A DNA stretch of 64,000 nt, taken from assembly GCF_031755915.1 (NCBI RefSeq), contig NC_083384.1, positions 22,895,001-22,959,000 of the forward strand, written 5' to 3'. This document shows, in pieces, positions 34,215-46,158 of the stretch. The stretch comes from Ziziphus jujuba. Taxonomy: Eukaryota; Streptophyta; Magnoliopsida; Rosales; Rhamnaceae. The notes under the pieces were generated by a model, which was given only the letters and a program-made list of their open reading frames with translations, did not search any database and was not told the DNA's origin. Every line of letters begins with the position of its first letter. The first letter of the stretch is position 1. Both the position numbers and the translations under genes were made by a program.

Positions 34215-35574
34215 GTTAGTAAATATATTGCAAAAATATAATTAATCATCACCAAATTCACTCCCTCACATGCTTCACTTAAATTAGGTCTCGGCATTTG
34301 TGTTTGCATTCTAGTTTCGGCTTTAACCTCTTTTAATTTCACACTCTCTTGCCTTTTTCCACTCAAAGAATTATCTCAAAGTTCTAATTAAAGCACCTAC
34401 TAAACAGCAATTAGATCACAAGTATATTTTAATTAAACTTATCAACAAAACAGTAGCAAAAAGCAAGCAATACCAAGTGAACTTTAAACACCTAATTTGT
34501 TTCTAACAAAAAATAAGGTAAATTAACAAAGGAAATTTTAGAATCAATAAGAACTGGACCAAATAGTAACAAATTAAGGATCCAAGAATAAAATTTGGGG
34601 AAAGAAATTCAAACACAAACAAGAATCAAATTGAACCAAAAAAAAAAAGTAGAAAATTTGTTGATTGTTCTTCTTTGTAATTCAAGTTTTATGTATCAAA
34701 TCCTTTACCAATTTTAATCCAAATAATTTTAGCACCAAAAATTCTAATATCCAGTAGCAAAATTAAATTTCCAGCAACTCCAAATATTAAATAAATAAGC
34801 AACAACTCAGTAGTTCCATCAAATTTCCAGCAAACAAATTTCAAACTCCAAATTTCAACAAACTAATTCAGCAATTGCATCAAATTTCTAGCAAAAAAAT
34901 TTCAAACTCCAAATTTCAACAAACTATTTTTTTTTTTCCATTCAGCTTTTCTTATTCTTTTTTTTTTCTCACAAAATATAATCTCAACTGCAGTAGTAAG
35001 AATTAACAACTAAATTGCAATCACAACACCTAATAACTACCAAACCTAAGACCACACAATGCAAAGTTTGCAAACTTTTTGAATTTTGAATTTGTTACCG
35101 CAAACAAACTTTTTTTTTTTTTGATGACAAATAGAACACAGCATACATAAATCCCAACAGTACCAAAAACAATGCCGTCCTCAAACTTCAATGCCAAATT
35201 CAACAATCTCGATTCTCCAACAAAAAGAAAAACAATTGCACAATCTTAGGTTTTTATGAAACATGCTTTCAAAACTCTTTTTTTTTTTTTTTAATATATG
35301 ATTGCAAATAATTAAGATCAAAAAGTAAAGAAAAATCAACAATAAACTAAATTACTAGGAACAAAGATGAAAAACAACCAACAAACTAGGAAGCAAAAAT
35401 CCGGTAAAATAAGGGACCTAATTTCGACTCTGAATGAATTTTATTTTTATTTTTATACAGAATGTATATGAGATGGATGCAACCTTGGCCTAATGCTGAA
35501 ATTACAGATTAACACAAAACAAAATAAAGCAAATAAGATAGATAAAACCTGGACAAAATTTTGGCTCTGATACC
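34215..35574 (-). mobile_element. CR-2 untranslated leader and primer binding site
   Basis: About 1.35 kb non-coding with poly(T) tracts at 34926-34937, 35108-35122 and 35278-35293. It is longer than the CR-4 leader because of duplicated 'AAATTTCCAGCAAACAAATTT'-type stretches near 34825-34920. The primer site TGGTATCAGAGC is at 35563-35574 on the minus strand. Confidence 0.85.
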
Positions 35575-35576
35575 AA

Positions 35577-36435
35577 ATGATACGAACCTAGGTTGACACG
35601 TACCTAACCTGTATTATATTATCCCGGATCTAAATTAAGTTCAGATTTTAATGGAATGACCTCAACCCCTAACCAACCTATGATTAGAAACCTTGGTATA
35701 AGGAAGATGCTACAATAGGTGATGGATATCCTATTGATAAGTCAAAACTAAAACACTCACCCTCTAATGGTGTTTTAGGTGTTCAAAGAGAGCAAAGAGA
35801 AATTTAATCTCACAAAATAAATTCTGAATATTATTCAAGGTGTGTTCTTCCTAAAAAATAAGCCCTTAAATAGGCTAGAATCACAAAACAATAAAACCCT
35901 AAAAACCCTAAAAACCTAGGACAAAACCGGCCAAGCTTGTAAGATTACTAATGTGGCCGAATTTTCTCTATCCTTTCCTAATCTAGTTTTAATTAATTAA
36001 TTCCTTTAATTTGATTTAGAAATTAATTAATTTATAATAAGAATAATAAAATAATAACTTTCCTAAGTTGATTTGTCCAGCAAATAAATAAAAAGAAACT
36101 ATTAAAAAAACTAATTTCCTAAAACAAAACATCAAAATCATATAAGAAAACAAATTGACTATCTTTATAACTAAGCTAGCCTTAACCAATCTTTGAACAA
36201 TTTAAGCTCCAAATCAGCTTCCATATTGGCTTCCACCACTTAGATACTGAAAATAGGCTTTGTATCTTTGGGTAGTGACAACCGCTTTTAAGAATTAATT
36301 ACTCCCTGTATAAAGGCAGCTAGGTTATCCTTAAATCTCTTAGCTTGAGCTGTAGTGATTGGCTCAGTCTTCATTCGTATCGGGTCAGCTCCCCAGTGGG
36401 TTATCGGTTTTTAGGGCACGAGCAGATTCTTATCA
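35577..36435 (-). mobile_element. CR-2 5' LTR, 859 bp, internally deleted
   Basis: TGATACGAACCTAGGTTGACACG, shared with the 18745 LTR, to AGATTCTTATCA. About 270 bp of the usual LTR are missing around 36225, where 'CAAATCAGCTTCCATA' joins directly to 'TTGGCTTCCACCACTT'. Confidence 0.9.
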
Positions 36436-37090
36436 CTTTGTAGTTCCTTTGTCTTCTCAAGATTACTTCTATATGCAGGCCTATTAAAAATTGCAACTCC
36501 GGGAATAAAATCTATTTGATGTTTAGTCCCTCAAACAGGTGGTAAATTGCTAGGAATCTCCTCCTAAAAGACATCATCAAATTCCTATAAAAGAGAAGAT
36601 ATTGAACTTGGAAATACAAGCTCTTTAGAGGTAGCTAGATGATTTAAATAAACATCTTTAAACATCAAGACTAGCATAGGTTTATTACTTAAAAATTCCT
36701 TTTTAATCTCACCTTAGCTAATATAGAAAATTTTCTTTTTCTTTTCTTTCTTCTCTTTCTCATTCTCATTTTCCTCTTTCTTTTTCTTCTCACTCTCGGG
36801 TTTAGAAAACTTACCTTGGTTGTGTGGTTCGACCTTGCTCTTTTGTTTGATAGATGAGGCCGTGGGAGGCATGCTTGTCTTCTCCTTTTGCCGTTCGGTC
36901 TCCCTCCTTTGTTGCATTTGCAATTGATCTCTAAATGCTTCTTTTAGAGTCAACGGCTTTAGTTTAATCTTCTTTCCTTTAAAATAGAATACAATGGCAT
37001 TTTATCGACCATAATGTATGGCCTTCCTAACAAAATATGATTAGCAAGCATAGGTACAACATTACATAAAACCACATCCACATATTTATC
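36436..37090 (-). pseudogene. CR-1 RT N-terminus, linker and protease end
   Basis: It begins with the CTTTG duplication and continues RT from 18744 on the far side of CR-2. The RT approach ('FIPGVAIFNRPAYR'-like, about 36450-36520) comes first. Then a Lys/Glu-rich linker is open at 36953-36714 ('[20 protein letters not shown]'). The protease end ('HILLGRP'-equivalent, about 37010-37060) stops at TTATC, where CR-5 is inserted. Stops and one frame change break it. Confidence 0.82.
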
Positions 37091-39357
37091 TGATATGAAC
37101 CTTGGTCGACTTGTTCCTAACCCTATTATATTAGTTGGATCACAATTAAGTTTAGTAACTAATGGTCACCTTAATTCCTAATCTACTTGTGATTAGAAAC
37201 CTAGGTATATGATGAAGACATCACAATAGGTGATGGATGTCCTATTGACAAGTCAAATTAAAACACTCACTCTCTAATGGTGTTTTAGGTGTTCAATGAG
37301 AACAAAGATAATTCTTCCTTACAAATAATTTTCTGTAAATATCAAAGGTGTATTCTCATTGAAAAATAAGCCTTTAATTAGGCTAAAGTCACAAAATAAT
37401 AAACCCTAACTTGCTAGGTAAAATTCAGCCCAAAGGAATTAGGAAACAAGCTTGGCCGAATTTACAATGCTTTCCTAAACTAATTTGGATTAATTAATTC
37501 CCTTATTTTGAATTTAGGAATTAATTAATTTACAACTGAAATAATAAAATAATAACTTTCCTAAGTTGATTTGTCCAGTAAATAAATAAATAAAAACCAA
37601 ATAAAAGACTAATTTTCTAAAACAAAATTCAAATTACAAATTAGGAAATTAGTTGACTAACTTTCAAACTAAGCTGTCTTTGACCAATCAATGACTAATT
37701 TAAGCTCCTAATCAGCTCCCATATGTCATGTAGGATGCAAAATAGGATTAATATTGGTTCCCATATGATGTTCTTGATTGGAATAACTCAAACTTGCTTG
37801 ATCATCAAGTGTAGTCAAAGTCACAGGCAAAACATGACATTTTATGCCAAATAGTGGTGTTGTGCACATGAGCTGGCTTTAGGTTCTTTTGCTTCTGCCT
37901 TGACCTAATTCCATGGCCTCTTGATGATATTAATTGAGTGCAAGAAGTGTTGAACCCATACCTTGGTGTCCGGAGTCCACAAAAGCACTAAAACAGCTAC
38001 CCAGGTCCAACTCAGCCTCCACCACTTGGATGCATAAAACGGGTCTTGGATCTTCGAGTACGGATAAACCCTTTTGAGAATTGATAACTCCCTATATGAA
38101 TCTAGCCAGGTTGTCTTTAAATCTCTTGGCTTGTGCTCTAGTTATTGGTCTGGTGATACGAACCTAGGATGACCTGCACCTAAACCCGTATTATATTAGC
38201 CCGGATCTAATTATTTTCAAGTTCTAATGGTCACCATAACCCCTAATCAATCTGTGATTAGAAACCTTGGTATATAATGAAGATTCCACTATAGGGTATG
38301 GAAGGCCTATTGATAAGTCAAACTAAAACACTCATTCACTAATGGTGTTTTAGGTTTTCAAAAGAACAAAGAGAAATTCAATCTCACAAAATAAATTTTG
38401 TATAAAATTCAAGCTAGATTTCTCATTGAAAATAAGCCTTTAAATAGGCTTTTAATGAACAAAATAAAACCCTAAAAGGATTAGGAAATTTTGGCCAACA
38501 TAAAATCCAATTAGGAAATTGCCTAATTTCACACATTTTCCTAATCTAGTTTGGATTAATTAATTTCCTTATTTTGAATTAGGAATTAATGAATTTACAT
38601 TGAAAATAATAAAATAATAACTTTTCTAAACTTATTTGCCAGAAAATAAATAAATAAAAACCAAAAGTAAAGGTAATTTCCTAAAACAAAAAGTAGAAAT
38701 CAAATTAGGAAACTAGAATACTAGCTTTTTGACAAAGTTGACTTCGACCAATCTTTGACCAATTTGAGCTCCAAATCAGCTTCTATATGCTTTGTAGGAT
38801 GCCAACTAAGATTATTATGGAGTCCCACACGTTGCCCTTGCTTGGAGGAAAGAGAAAAATTAAACTCAGCAAAATACAGTAAAGCTAGCAAATAGTACAG
38901 CAAAACCCTACCATTTTCTCTCTCATGTGCACACCTCTTTAATGACCAGCAAAGCTTCGGTCTTGACTAGCTCCCATGACTTCTTAGTGATATAATTGAA
39001 TTCAAGAAGATTTGAACCCATTTCCCGTTGCCCAGAATCCATAAATGCACCAAAACCGCTATCCGGGTCTGTATCGGCTTTCACAAGTCGTATGCTTAAA
39101 ACAGGCCTCGTATCTTTGGGTATGGACAAGCCCTTTTAAGAATGAATTACCCCCTAGATAAAGGAAGCAAGGTTGTCCTTAAATCTCTTAGGTTGGGCCC
39201 TAGTGATCGGCCCAGTCTTCATCCTTATCGGGTTAGCACCCCAGTGGGTTGTCGGTTGTGCGGGTTTAGATGGATTCACATCACCTAGTCTTCATCTGTA
39301 CTGGATCAGCACCCCAGTGGGTAGTTGATTGTATGAGCATGGGTGGATTGATCATCA
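37091..39357 (-). mobile_element. CR-5 solo LTR in CR-1 protease (contains CR-6)
   Basis: The LTR runs 37091-38153 and 39284-39357, about 1137 bp when CR-6 is removed. The flanks TTATC (37086-37090) and TTACC (39358-39362) form a 5-bp duplication with one change. The protease sequence of CR-1 reads across ('CATATTTATC' then 'AATACTAGACTTTACC'). No internal region is present. Confidence 0.87.
38154..39283 (-). mobile_element. CR-6 solo LTR inside CR-5
   Basis: TGATACGAACCTAGGATGACC to GGATTCACATCA, 1130 bp. The flanks are TCTGG (38149-38153) and CCTAG (39284-39288), a likely duplication worn by two transitions. The host LTR continues across ('GTTATTGGTCTGG' then 'CCTAGTCTTCATCTG'). Confidence 0.82.
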
Positions 39358-40860
39358 TTACCAATACTAGACTTTACCTTGGTGTGTTTATTTACCTTCA
39401 TCTCTGCACTATCATTAAGCCATTGAAGTCCATATGGTTAGGATATTTGATTATTGTTACACCTAATTTCTCCACCACAACATTACTAATAACATTGGCA
39501 TAATTTTCACTATCAATAATCATACCACAAATATTACCTTGAATGTCACGTCTATTATGGAAGATGTTTTCCCTTTACACTTGATCTTCATCCTTGTGCA
39601 CGGCCAACGATCTTCATGACACCAAGCTTAATTCGGCCTTTGAAGCTTGTTGTGTCTTGGGTTCACCATGCTCTGCTTCTTCAAAGCCTTCCTCATCATG
39701 TTCGATTTCAACTTCAGCTTCATCACTATCAGACTCCAACTCTCCATTATCCTTTAGTACCATAATTCTTTGATTTGGACATTGATTGGCAACATGTCCT
39801 CGGTCCTGACACTTAAAACATACAATATCATGAGTTTTAGATGGTTTAGAATCAAATTTACAACTCGATTTTGGTGGTTGTGAGGATTCGGCTAGATTGT
39901 CCCTCCTTGGCCAATTTGTGCTTTCTTCTCCAATTTCGGTTTTGATTTTGATTCGAAGGCGGCATTGCTTCTCCAAACACTTGAATTTGACCTCTCGCTG
40001 CTTGAGACACCTCCAAATCATGAGCTCCTACCCCTCCACATGAGTTGGTTCTCAATTTTGATGGTCACATGCAGCATCGCGTCGAACTCCATATATTGTT
40101 GTAATTTCACTTGATTAGCAATATCTTGATTTATGCCTCCCAAAGTTTATGCTATTGTTACCTCACAGTCTTAATTCATGCTCAACCTGATCATGAGCAT
40201 CTCTATATCCTTATAGTAGTTATTAGCTCATGGCTCCTTTGATTTATCACTAAGTGGTTATTAGCTCATTACCAACTCTTCTTCAGGTGCTTTGCTTATT
40301 ATTCCACCATTGTAGTGCATAATGTCCAAATTCCAAACAGCCAACTTAACCATTTTGGCCTCCGAATAGTGATAAAAATCAAAGATCATCTACATCCATT
40401 CTTCCCATTCTAAGTAAGCCTCCAGATCACTCTTTCCCAAAAATGGTGGTATGTTGACCTTGATATTTTTGAGGTCATCATCTTCATCTCGGGCTTGCCT
40501 TCCATGGTTGTGTATTGCTTAGAATGCAAAATTATCTTCTAACTCCTCCTCAAGGTTATCCCTAAAATCACCTCCTCAAATTTCTTCCCTAAAATGTCTG
40601 CTACCTCCTCGACCTTGATCATCACCTCCATGTGGTTCATGCCTAGGGTTTGGTCCTCCTCAAGAATTTTCAAATCTATCCATTCTTTGATCTTGTTGAT
40701 CAAAATGAGCATTCATCCTTTGTAATTGTTCCAATATCACCAACATATCGGTAGGTTTGGCTACACTCCCTAATGCTTTTGACTCTCCCTTTATTCACAC
40801 AGAATCGGCTCCATATTCTCTTAAGGAATCATCTCCTCTTTGTAATCTTGAATCTGTCAT
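39358..40860 (-). pseudogene. CR-1 protease N-terminus and gag
   Basis: The probable start ATG is at 40860 (MTDSRLQRGDDSLR). Recognisable pieces: a Gag core near 40350-40460 ('[16 protein letters not shown]'-like), the zinc knuckle 'CFKCQDRGHVANQC' in the open stretch 40021-39614, an acidic tail ('ESDSDEAEVEIEHDEEG'), and the protease start near 39520 with a changed active site (DSE in place of DSG). Many stops and shifts make this among the most decayed gag copies here, which fits CR-1 being the outermost insertion. Confidence 0.83.
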
Positions 40861-42054
40861 GTTAGAGAAAATAATACAAAGAAAACCTCACCAAATTCAC
40901 TCCCTCACATGTATCACTCAAACTAGGTCTCGTCACTCTTGTTTTTACACTAGTTTTGGCTTTTGACCTTCTTTAAGCTCACACTTTTTTGCCTTTTTCC
41001 ACTCAAAAGAATATCTCAAAGTTCTTTTTAAAACACACTTAAATAGAAACTAGATCACAAGTATGTCCTAATTAAAGTTATCAATAAAACAGCAATGAAA
41101 CAAACAAATATCGAGTGAATTTTTAACACGTAATTCACGGCTTTCTATCCAAAATAAGGAAACAAAATAACAATGCAATTTTTGGAATCGATAAGGAATA
41201 GATTGGAATATTAAGAAATAAAAAAATTTAAGGATAAGATTTAGGAAAGGATTCAAACATCGAACAAGAAACAATTCGAACAAAATACAAAATAGTTGTT
41301 GGTTGTAGTTCTAGTGATTTAAGTCTAAGTCTCAAATCCTTAAACCAATTTTAATCCAATCAGTTTACCACACAATATTCTAATATCTAGAAATAATATT
41401 GAATAAATAAATAACAACTCCAACAATTCTGAATTGAATTTTCCAAAGCCAAAGAAACTCATTTTTTTTGTCATCCTTCAAAACCCAGACTTTCCTTTTT
41501 GTGCCAAAACATTTAAAAAATAAATAAAACTTTGGCTTTTCCTTTTTTTTTTTTGGATCACTAGCAGAATAACACCAACACAAAATCCAGCAGTGCAATC
41601 AACACCAAAAATGCAACCTCAAACCAAACAACTTGTCAAGTTCAAACTAAACTTCCAAGCAAAAACAAATTGCAAAAATTTTAGGTTTATGTAATATGTT
41701 CTCAAAATTCCTCTCCTTTTTTTTTTTTAATATATGAATAAAACTAATTAAGATTAAAATAAAATAGCAAGGAAAAATTAACAATAAACCAAATTACTAA
41801 GAACTGTTATGCAAAACAACCAACAAACTAGAAAGCAAAAATTCAGCTAAGAAAAGGAATCAAATTCAGCTATGAAGAAAATTTGTTTCTTTACATTTTT
41901 TTTTTTTTTGTAGAACATGAATGAATAAGAAAAAAATTTGATCTAATGTTAAAATTTAAAATTAGCACAAAACAAAACAATTGAAAATTAAGACAAAATA
42001 AAACAAAGTAAATAAGATAGATCAAACCTGAACAAAAATTAGGCTCTGATACGA
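40861..42054 (-). mobile_element. CR-1 untranslated leader and primer binding site
   Basis: About 1.2 kb non-coding, with T tracts near 41465, 41540, 41718 and 41900, aligned with the other CR leaders. The primer site (42043-42054) reads TCGTATCAGAGC on the minus strand, with one central change. Confidence 0.85.
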
Positions 42055-42056
42055 AA

Positions 42057-43180
42057 TGATACAAACCTAGGTTGACTCGCTCCTAAACCTGTATTAAATT
42101 AAATCGGATGAAAATTAAGTTCAGATTCTAGTGATCACATTGACCCCAAATCAAATTTTGATTAGAAACCTCTGTATATGGTGAAGACGCCATAATAGTT
42201 TATGGATGTCCTATTGATAAGTCAAACTAAAACACTCGATCTCTATTCGATGTTTTAAGTGTTCAAAGAGAACAAAGAGAATTTGTCTCACAAATAATTT
42301 TTGAATAATAATCTAAGCTGCTAATCCATTGAAAAATAAGCCTTTAAGTAGGCTAAAGTTACAAGAAATCAAACCCCAAAACAATTAGGTTAAATTCGGC
42401 CAACATAGAAAAGATTTGGAAAGTACCAAATTTTTCCCAGATTCCTAAACTAATTTTTTTTAATTAATTCCTAAATTTTTAAAATAGGAATTAATTAATT
42501 TAGAAAAAAAAAATATCAACCTTCCTAAATTAATTTGTCCAAAAGATAATTAAATAAAATCCAAAATACTATTTCTTAAAACAAAAAGTCAATTTCATAT
42601 TTGGAAAGTAGTTGACTAGTTTTCCAAACAAGTTGTCTTTATCTAATCACCAAGTAGTTTAGGCTCCAAATCAGCTCCAATATGCCATGTAGGATGTCAA
42701 ATAGGATTATGAACTGGTTCCCATACATTGTCCTTGATTGGAATGATCAAAGCTTACTTGAAATGCAAGTAAAGTCCTTCTAAGTGCTTAAATCACCAAA
42801 ACCGGCCATGTTGTAGGCTTATGCGCAAATGATGATCTTGGATGCCTTTTCTTCTATCTTGACAAGATTCCATGGCCTCTTGGTGAGCTTAATCATGTTC
42901 ATAGGCTAATAAACTAATCCCTTGCTGCCCGAAGTCCATAGATGTACCAAAATAGCGTCCTGGGTCCACTTCTACCTTCATAAATTGGATGCACAGTACA
43001 GGCCTTGAATCTTTGAGTACTATCATGCCTTCTTGGGATTTTATAACCCCTTATATGAAGCTAACCAAATTATCCTTAAATCTCTTAGTTTGTGCTCTAG
43101 TAATTGGTCCCATCTTCAGTTGCACAGGATCAGCATTCCAGCATGTAGTTGATTGTATTGGTACAGGCGGATTCTCATCA
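42057..43180 (-). mobile_element. CR-1 5' LTR, 1124 bp
   Basis: TGATACAAACCTAGG to GGCGGATTCTCATCA, followed by the TCATG duplication. It shares diagnostic words with the truncated 17237 LTR ('CACTCGATCTCTAT', 'AAACAATTAGGTTAAATT'), which pairs the two as one element. Confidence 0.9.
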
Positions 43181-43185
43181 TCATG

Positions 43186-44851
43186 TGGGGGGCATTTTTT
43201 ATTTCATTGACCTGTCTGTCGACTATCATTTTTCTATCCTTATTTGTTAGTTTCTCTTATTTTTATCCTTCTTAATTCGACCAATTTTTTGACATTAATG
43301 AACTTTTGATCCTTGTTAAGCAGATTGAACAAATTTTTTGATGGTTTCACTCCAATATTTTATAAATTTTTTTTTTATGGTGATACCCAATACAACCATT
43401 AGTATTACTTCATCATTGTGTAATTTTACCTCTGTAGCTTCATAATTAAAATTGAAATGGCAATCTTTAGGAGACTTACCTTCCTTTTGTTTAATTAAGA
43501 AAAGATGAGATGTGAACTTCCTTATGACCTTGGCTCTTGCAAACTACAAAACAAAAATGTGTCCCGGTTGAGTGAATGACTCAATAGATCTCGACGTGAG
43601 CTTTACGAACCACATGCTAGCTGGTCTAGCCGTTGTGAAAGGGAATGCTTTGCAATTGCCAGATTAGTAACTCCGTATAGCTCCATTCATTTGTAATACG
43701 ATTGTAGGTTTTCAACTAGATATCTTATTCCATACTAGGGGTTAATATGTGGCATATGTAATTGTCACAACATTGGTACGTATTTTCTATATTCCATATG
43801 ATTGATATTTTTGCTGCTTGCAAAATGAATATTTTTCAACTTAAACAGGGTAGGTTGGGGATTCCCATTTACATTCCTTGTAGAAATCAAGGACTGTCAG
43901 GTATCTTACCATCTCAAAATTAATGAGTACTTTTGTATTTCAAAATTAATTTTAATTTGACAAATATTTTCAACTTTAGAGTACAGCTAATCAAATTTAA
44001 AAAAATTTAGAAGTTATAATGTTAAAAAATGAAATATTTATCCTCTGTTATGAAATCAATTTGACAAACATTTGTAATAAATAATGCTAACTAGTAAACG
44101 ATGTTAATCTAACAATATATTTATCTGTATTTTCGATTACAAATTTATTAAAGTAAATTAGTTATGCACCGTTGGATGACCACGATGACAGGCCAAAATT
44201 AAAATTTTGGATCCCAACTAAAAGGAAAAAGAAAAAGTTGTATGTATAGAAAGATACTGAAATCCAAATTATCCTCATGCTGTATCGGAGGTTGAATGGA
44301 GGTATTGCATTGAACTGTTCAAGTCAGACAAATTCCAGGTTAGCAAGATCTATTTACATGCATTAACATGTTGAGAATGTTTTAAGAGTCAATGTGCAAT
44401 TTACGTGTAGAATGTTGATGTGTTTACATACATTAACATGTTACACTTAAAAATTGAAGATGATAGTTATAGATAAAATCATAGGCAGATAAAAAAACTA
44501 TACATGGTCTAATAATATTTTTGTATATGAAAACCATGATGGCAATGTAGAAGAACATCATGTGTTGTTAAATTTGTAGTCACCGTATTTTAATATGTGC
44601 TTACGTGCATGATTGTATGTGGAAATATTGCACAAACAAGCTGTTTATACCAATTGATCACATATTAAGTTGTCAACAAACTCACAGCAAAGAAGCCATA
44701 TCAACAAGAAAAATCGCGGGCAGAACAAACCATTGTTCCAGGAGTAAGTCGTTCACAAGGATAATTCACGAGTCCATTTCCCAGGTACAAGTGCAAGTTT
44801 CTTGACATGACATGTGTGCGTAAAGGAAACTAGTTTGCATACAATGTACAA
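43186..44851. other. Unrecognised 1.7-kb stretch
   Basis: No long frame, LTR, primer site or tandem repeat is seen. A decayed frame on the minus strand near 43380-43500 ('FNYEATEVKLHNDEVILMV') could be retroelement Gag, but I cannot place it. A 66-codon frame at 44605-44805 has no recognised motif and no support. By position this should continue the Tat/Ogre-like relic broken by CR-1 or be older intergenic sequence. Confidence 0.5.
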
Positions 44852-45124
44852 AAAAAAGAGCAAGACAAACCCAAGAGTGGTAAGAGAAAAGGTGAATCCG
44901 TGAGTGAGAGGGAAAAAGAAAGGAAAGAAAAGAAAAAGAAGAATTTTTACCTGAGTTTTGGAGAACTTAAAAAGGAATTTCTGAGTGATAAATCCTTGCT
45001 GTTCATGACTTATAAAGATGTTTATGTAAATGATCAAGCTAATCCCCAAGAACTTGAATTGTCAAGTTCTATCTCTTCTTTTTTTTACAAAATATTGAAG
45101 ATGTCTTTCCGGAGGAGATTCCTA
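44852..45124 (+). pseudogene. CR-7 linker upstream of RT
   Basis: The open frame from about 44900 gives a Lys/Glu-rich tract ('REKERKEKKKKNFYLSFGEL'), then 'NDQANPQELELSSSISSFF' and the approach to RT. It breaks off at TCCTA, the CP-1 target site. The same block is at 57461-57673 (minus) and 58580-58760 (plus) in sister copies. Confidence 0.82.
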
Positions 45125-46158
45125 TGTTGGGGTGAGAAGGTTATGACCAAGAGCAAGCTAGCTTGAAGTGTTAGCAACAAGCAAGCTTTTGGTGATGCTC
45201 TTGGGAATGGTTGTGTGTGAGTTGTGTTTTTAGGTTTTGGTTATGGTGTTTTCTGGTTTTTAGGGTTCTTAAAGTGTTCTAAGGTGTTGAAGAAGAGATA
45301 AGAAGAAGAGGAACACGTTGGCTTTTGAAAATAAGGCTTAGATGTGTAGCCATTTCATTCATTTTACTATATAAGCTTGAAATTACAACTAGTTCACACA
45401 TGCCAAGCATGTGAGCTTACAAAATGAGTAAAATATTTGAAATTTAAAAAGTAAAATGGTCAACACCTAACTTTTCATACACAAAAGAGTCAAAAACCAG
45501 CTGCAACATGTCTATTCCAAATTTAGTAAAAAGTGGCACATGGTTTGAACTAAGTTCCTATTGTTTAACTAGTTTGGGTAAACAACCAAACTAGCTTCAC
45601 CTACTTAGTTTCCCTTTGTATCTGACTATGAAACTTGGTTTGAAACATCCTTGGTCATCAATAAATATTGTTCCAAGAGCTAGGAATGTTCTGGAACCGG
45701 ATCATGGGCCAAACAGCTCCAAAACTGACCCATACTCTGCATACTGGGCCCATCAGATACAGCAATCTGTTTGGAATAGAAAATGGACTTTCCCATGTCA
45801 TTTGGACCTGAAATTTGAACCATAGTCTTCTATATATGTCTGCAGACCTCCCTCAAAAATTCAGCCCAAAACGCCATTTGCAACCTGAGATATAAGATAA
45901 ATAGTAGAACTATGTTGCTGGAAATTATGAATCCAGCACCATAGGCATTTCAAGCATAACATTCCTACTCTTTTGTGCATAATTTTGCCTATACTTTTGC
46001 ATACATAACTTAGGCATAAAACATTATCAAAATATACCTTGCATAAATTAAAACATACAAAAAAATATAAACTCATAAAAGGAAATGATTTGATACCAAG
46101 GTGTGCATGCTAGCCGGTGACATGCACCATCAAGTGGCAAAATTGCCACACTTCAACA
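45125..46158 (-). mobile_element. CP-1 3' LTR, 1034 bp
   Basis: TGTTGGGGTGAGAAGG … CACACTTCAACA. A TTATATA word at 45368-45374 on the minus strand is a candidate TATA box and recurs at 50516-50522. A 60-70-codon antisense frame near 45628 recurs in all three copia LTRs, but these are too similar for that to mean selection. Confidence 0.95.

Larger units (their letters stand above)
18745..36435 (-). mobile_element. CR-2, CRM-like element inside CR-1 RT
   Basis: It is bounded by TGATACGAACC (18745) and TCTTATCA (36435) with the perfect duplication CTTTG at 18740-18744 and 36436-36440. RT of CR-1 reads on directly across the site. It is a deleted type: gag and protease, then a fusion straight into the integrase tail, without RT, RNase H or integrase core. 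CR-3 is inserted in its gag. Confidence 0.93.
17237..43180 (-). mobile_element. CR-1, outermost CRM-like element of the nest
   Basis: The left boundary TGATACGAAAC is preceded by TCATG (17232-17236), and the right boundary TTCTCATCA is followed by TCATG (43181-43185). Without its insertions, the minus-strand order is 5' LTR (42057-43180), primer site, leader, gag, protease, RT, RNase H and a truncated 3' LTR. Integrase is lost by a deletion joining RNase H to the LTR at about 17634. It carries CR-2 in RT and the CR-5/CR-6 solo LTRs in protease. Confidence 0.9.

Noticed and set aside
38923..39129. A 68-codon frame as an independent small gene
   Set aside because: It is the LTR-coded pol tail in solo LTR CR-6 and recurs with stops in the other LTRs.
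44605..44805. A 66-codon frame as a host gene exon
   Set aside because: No motif, splice context or homologous feature can be seen; its length is expected by chance.
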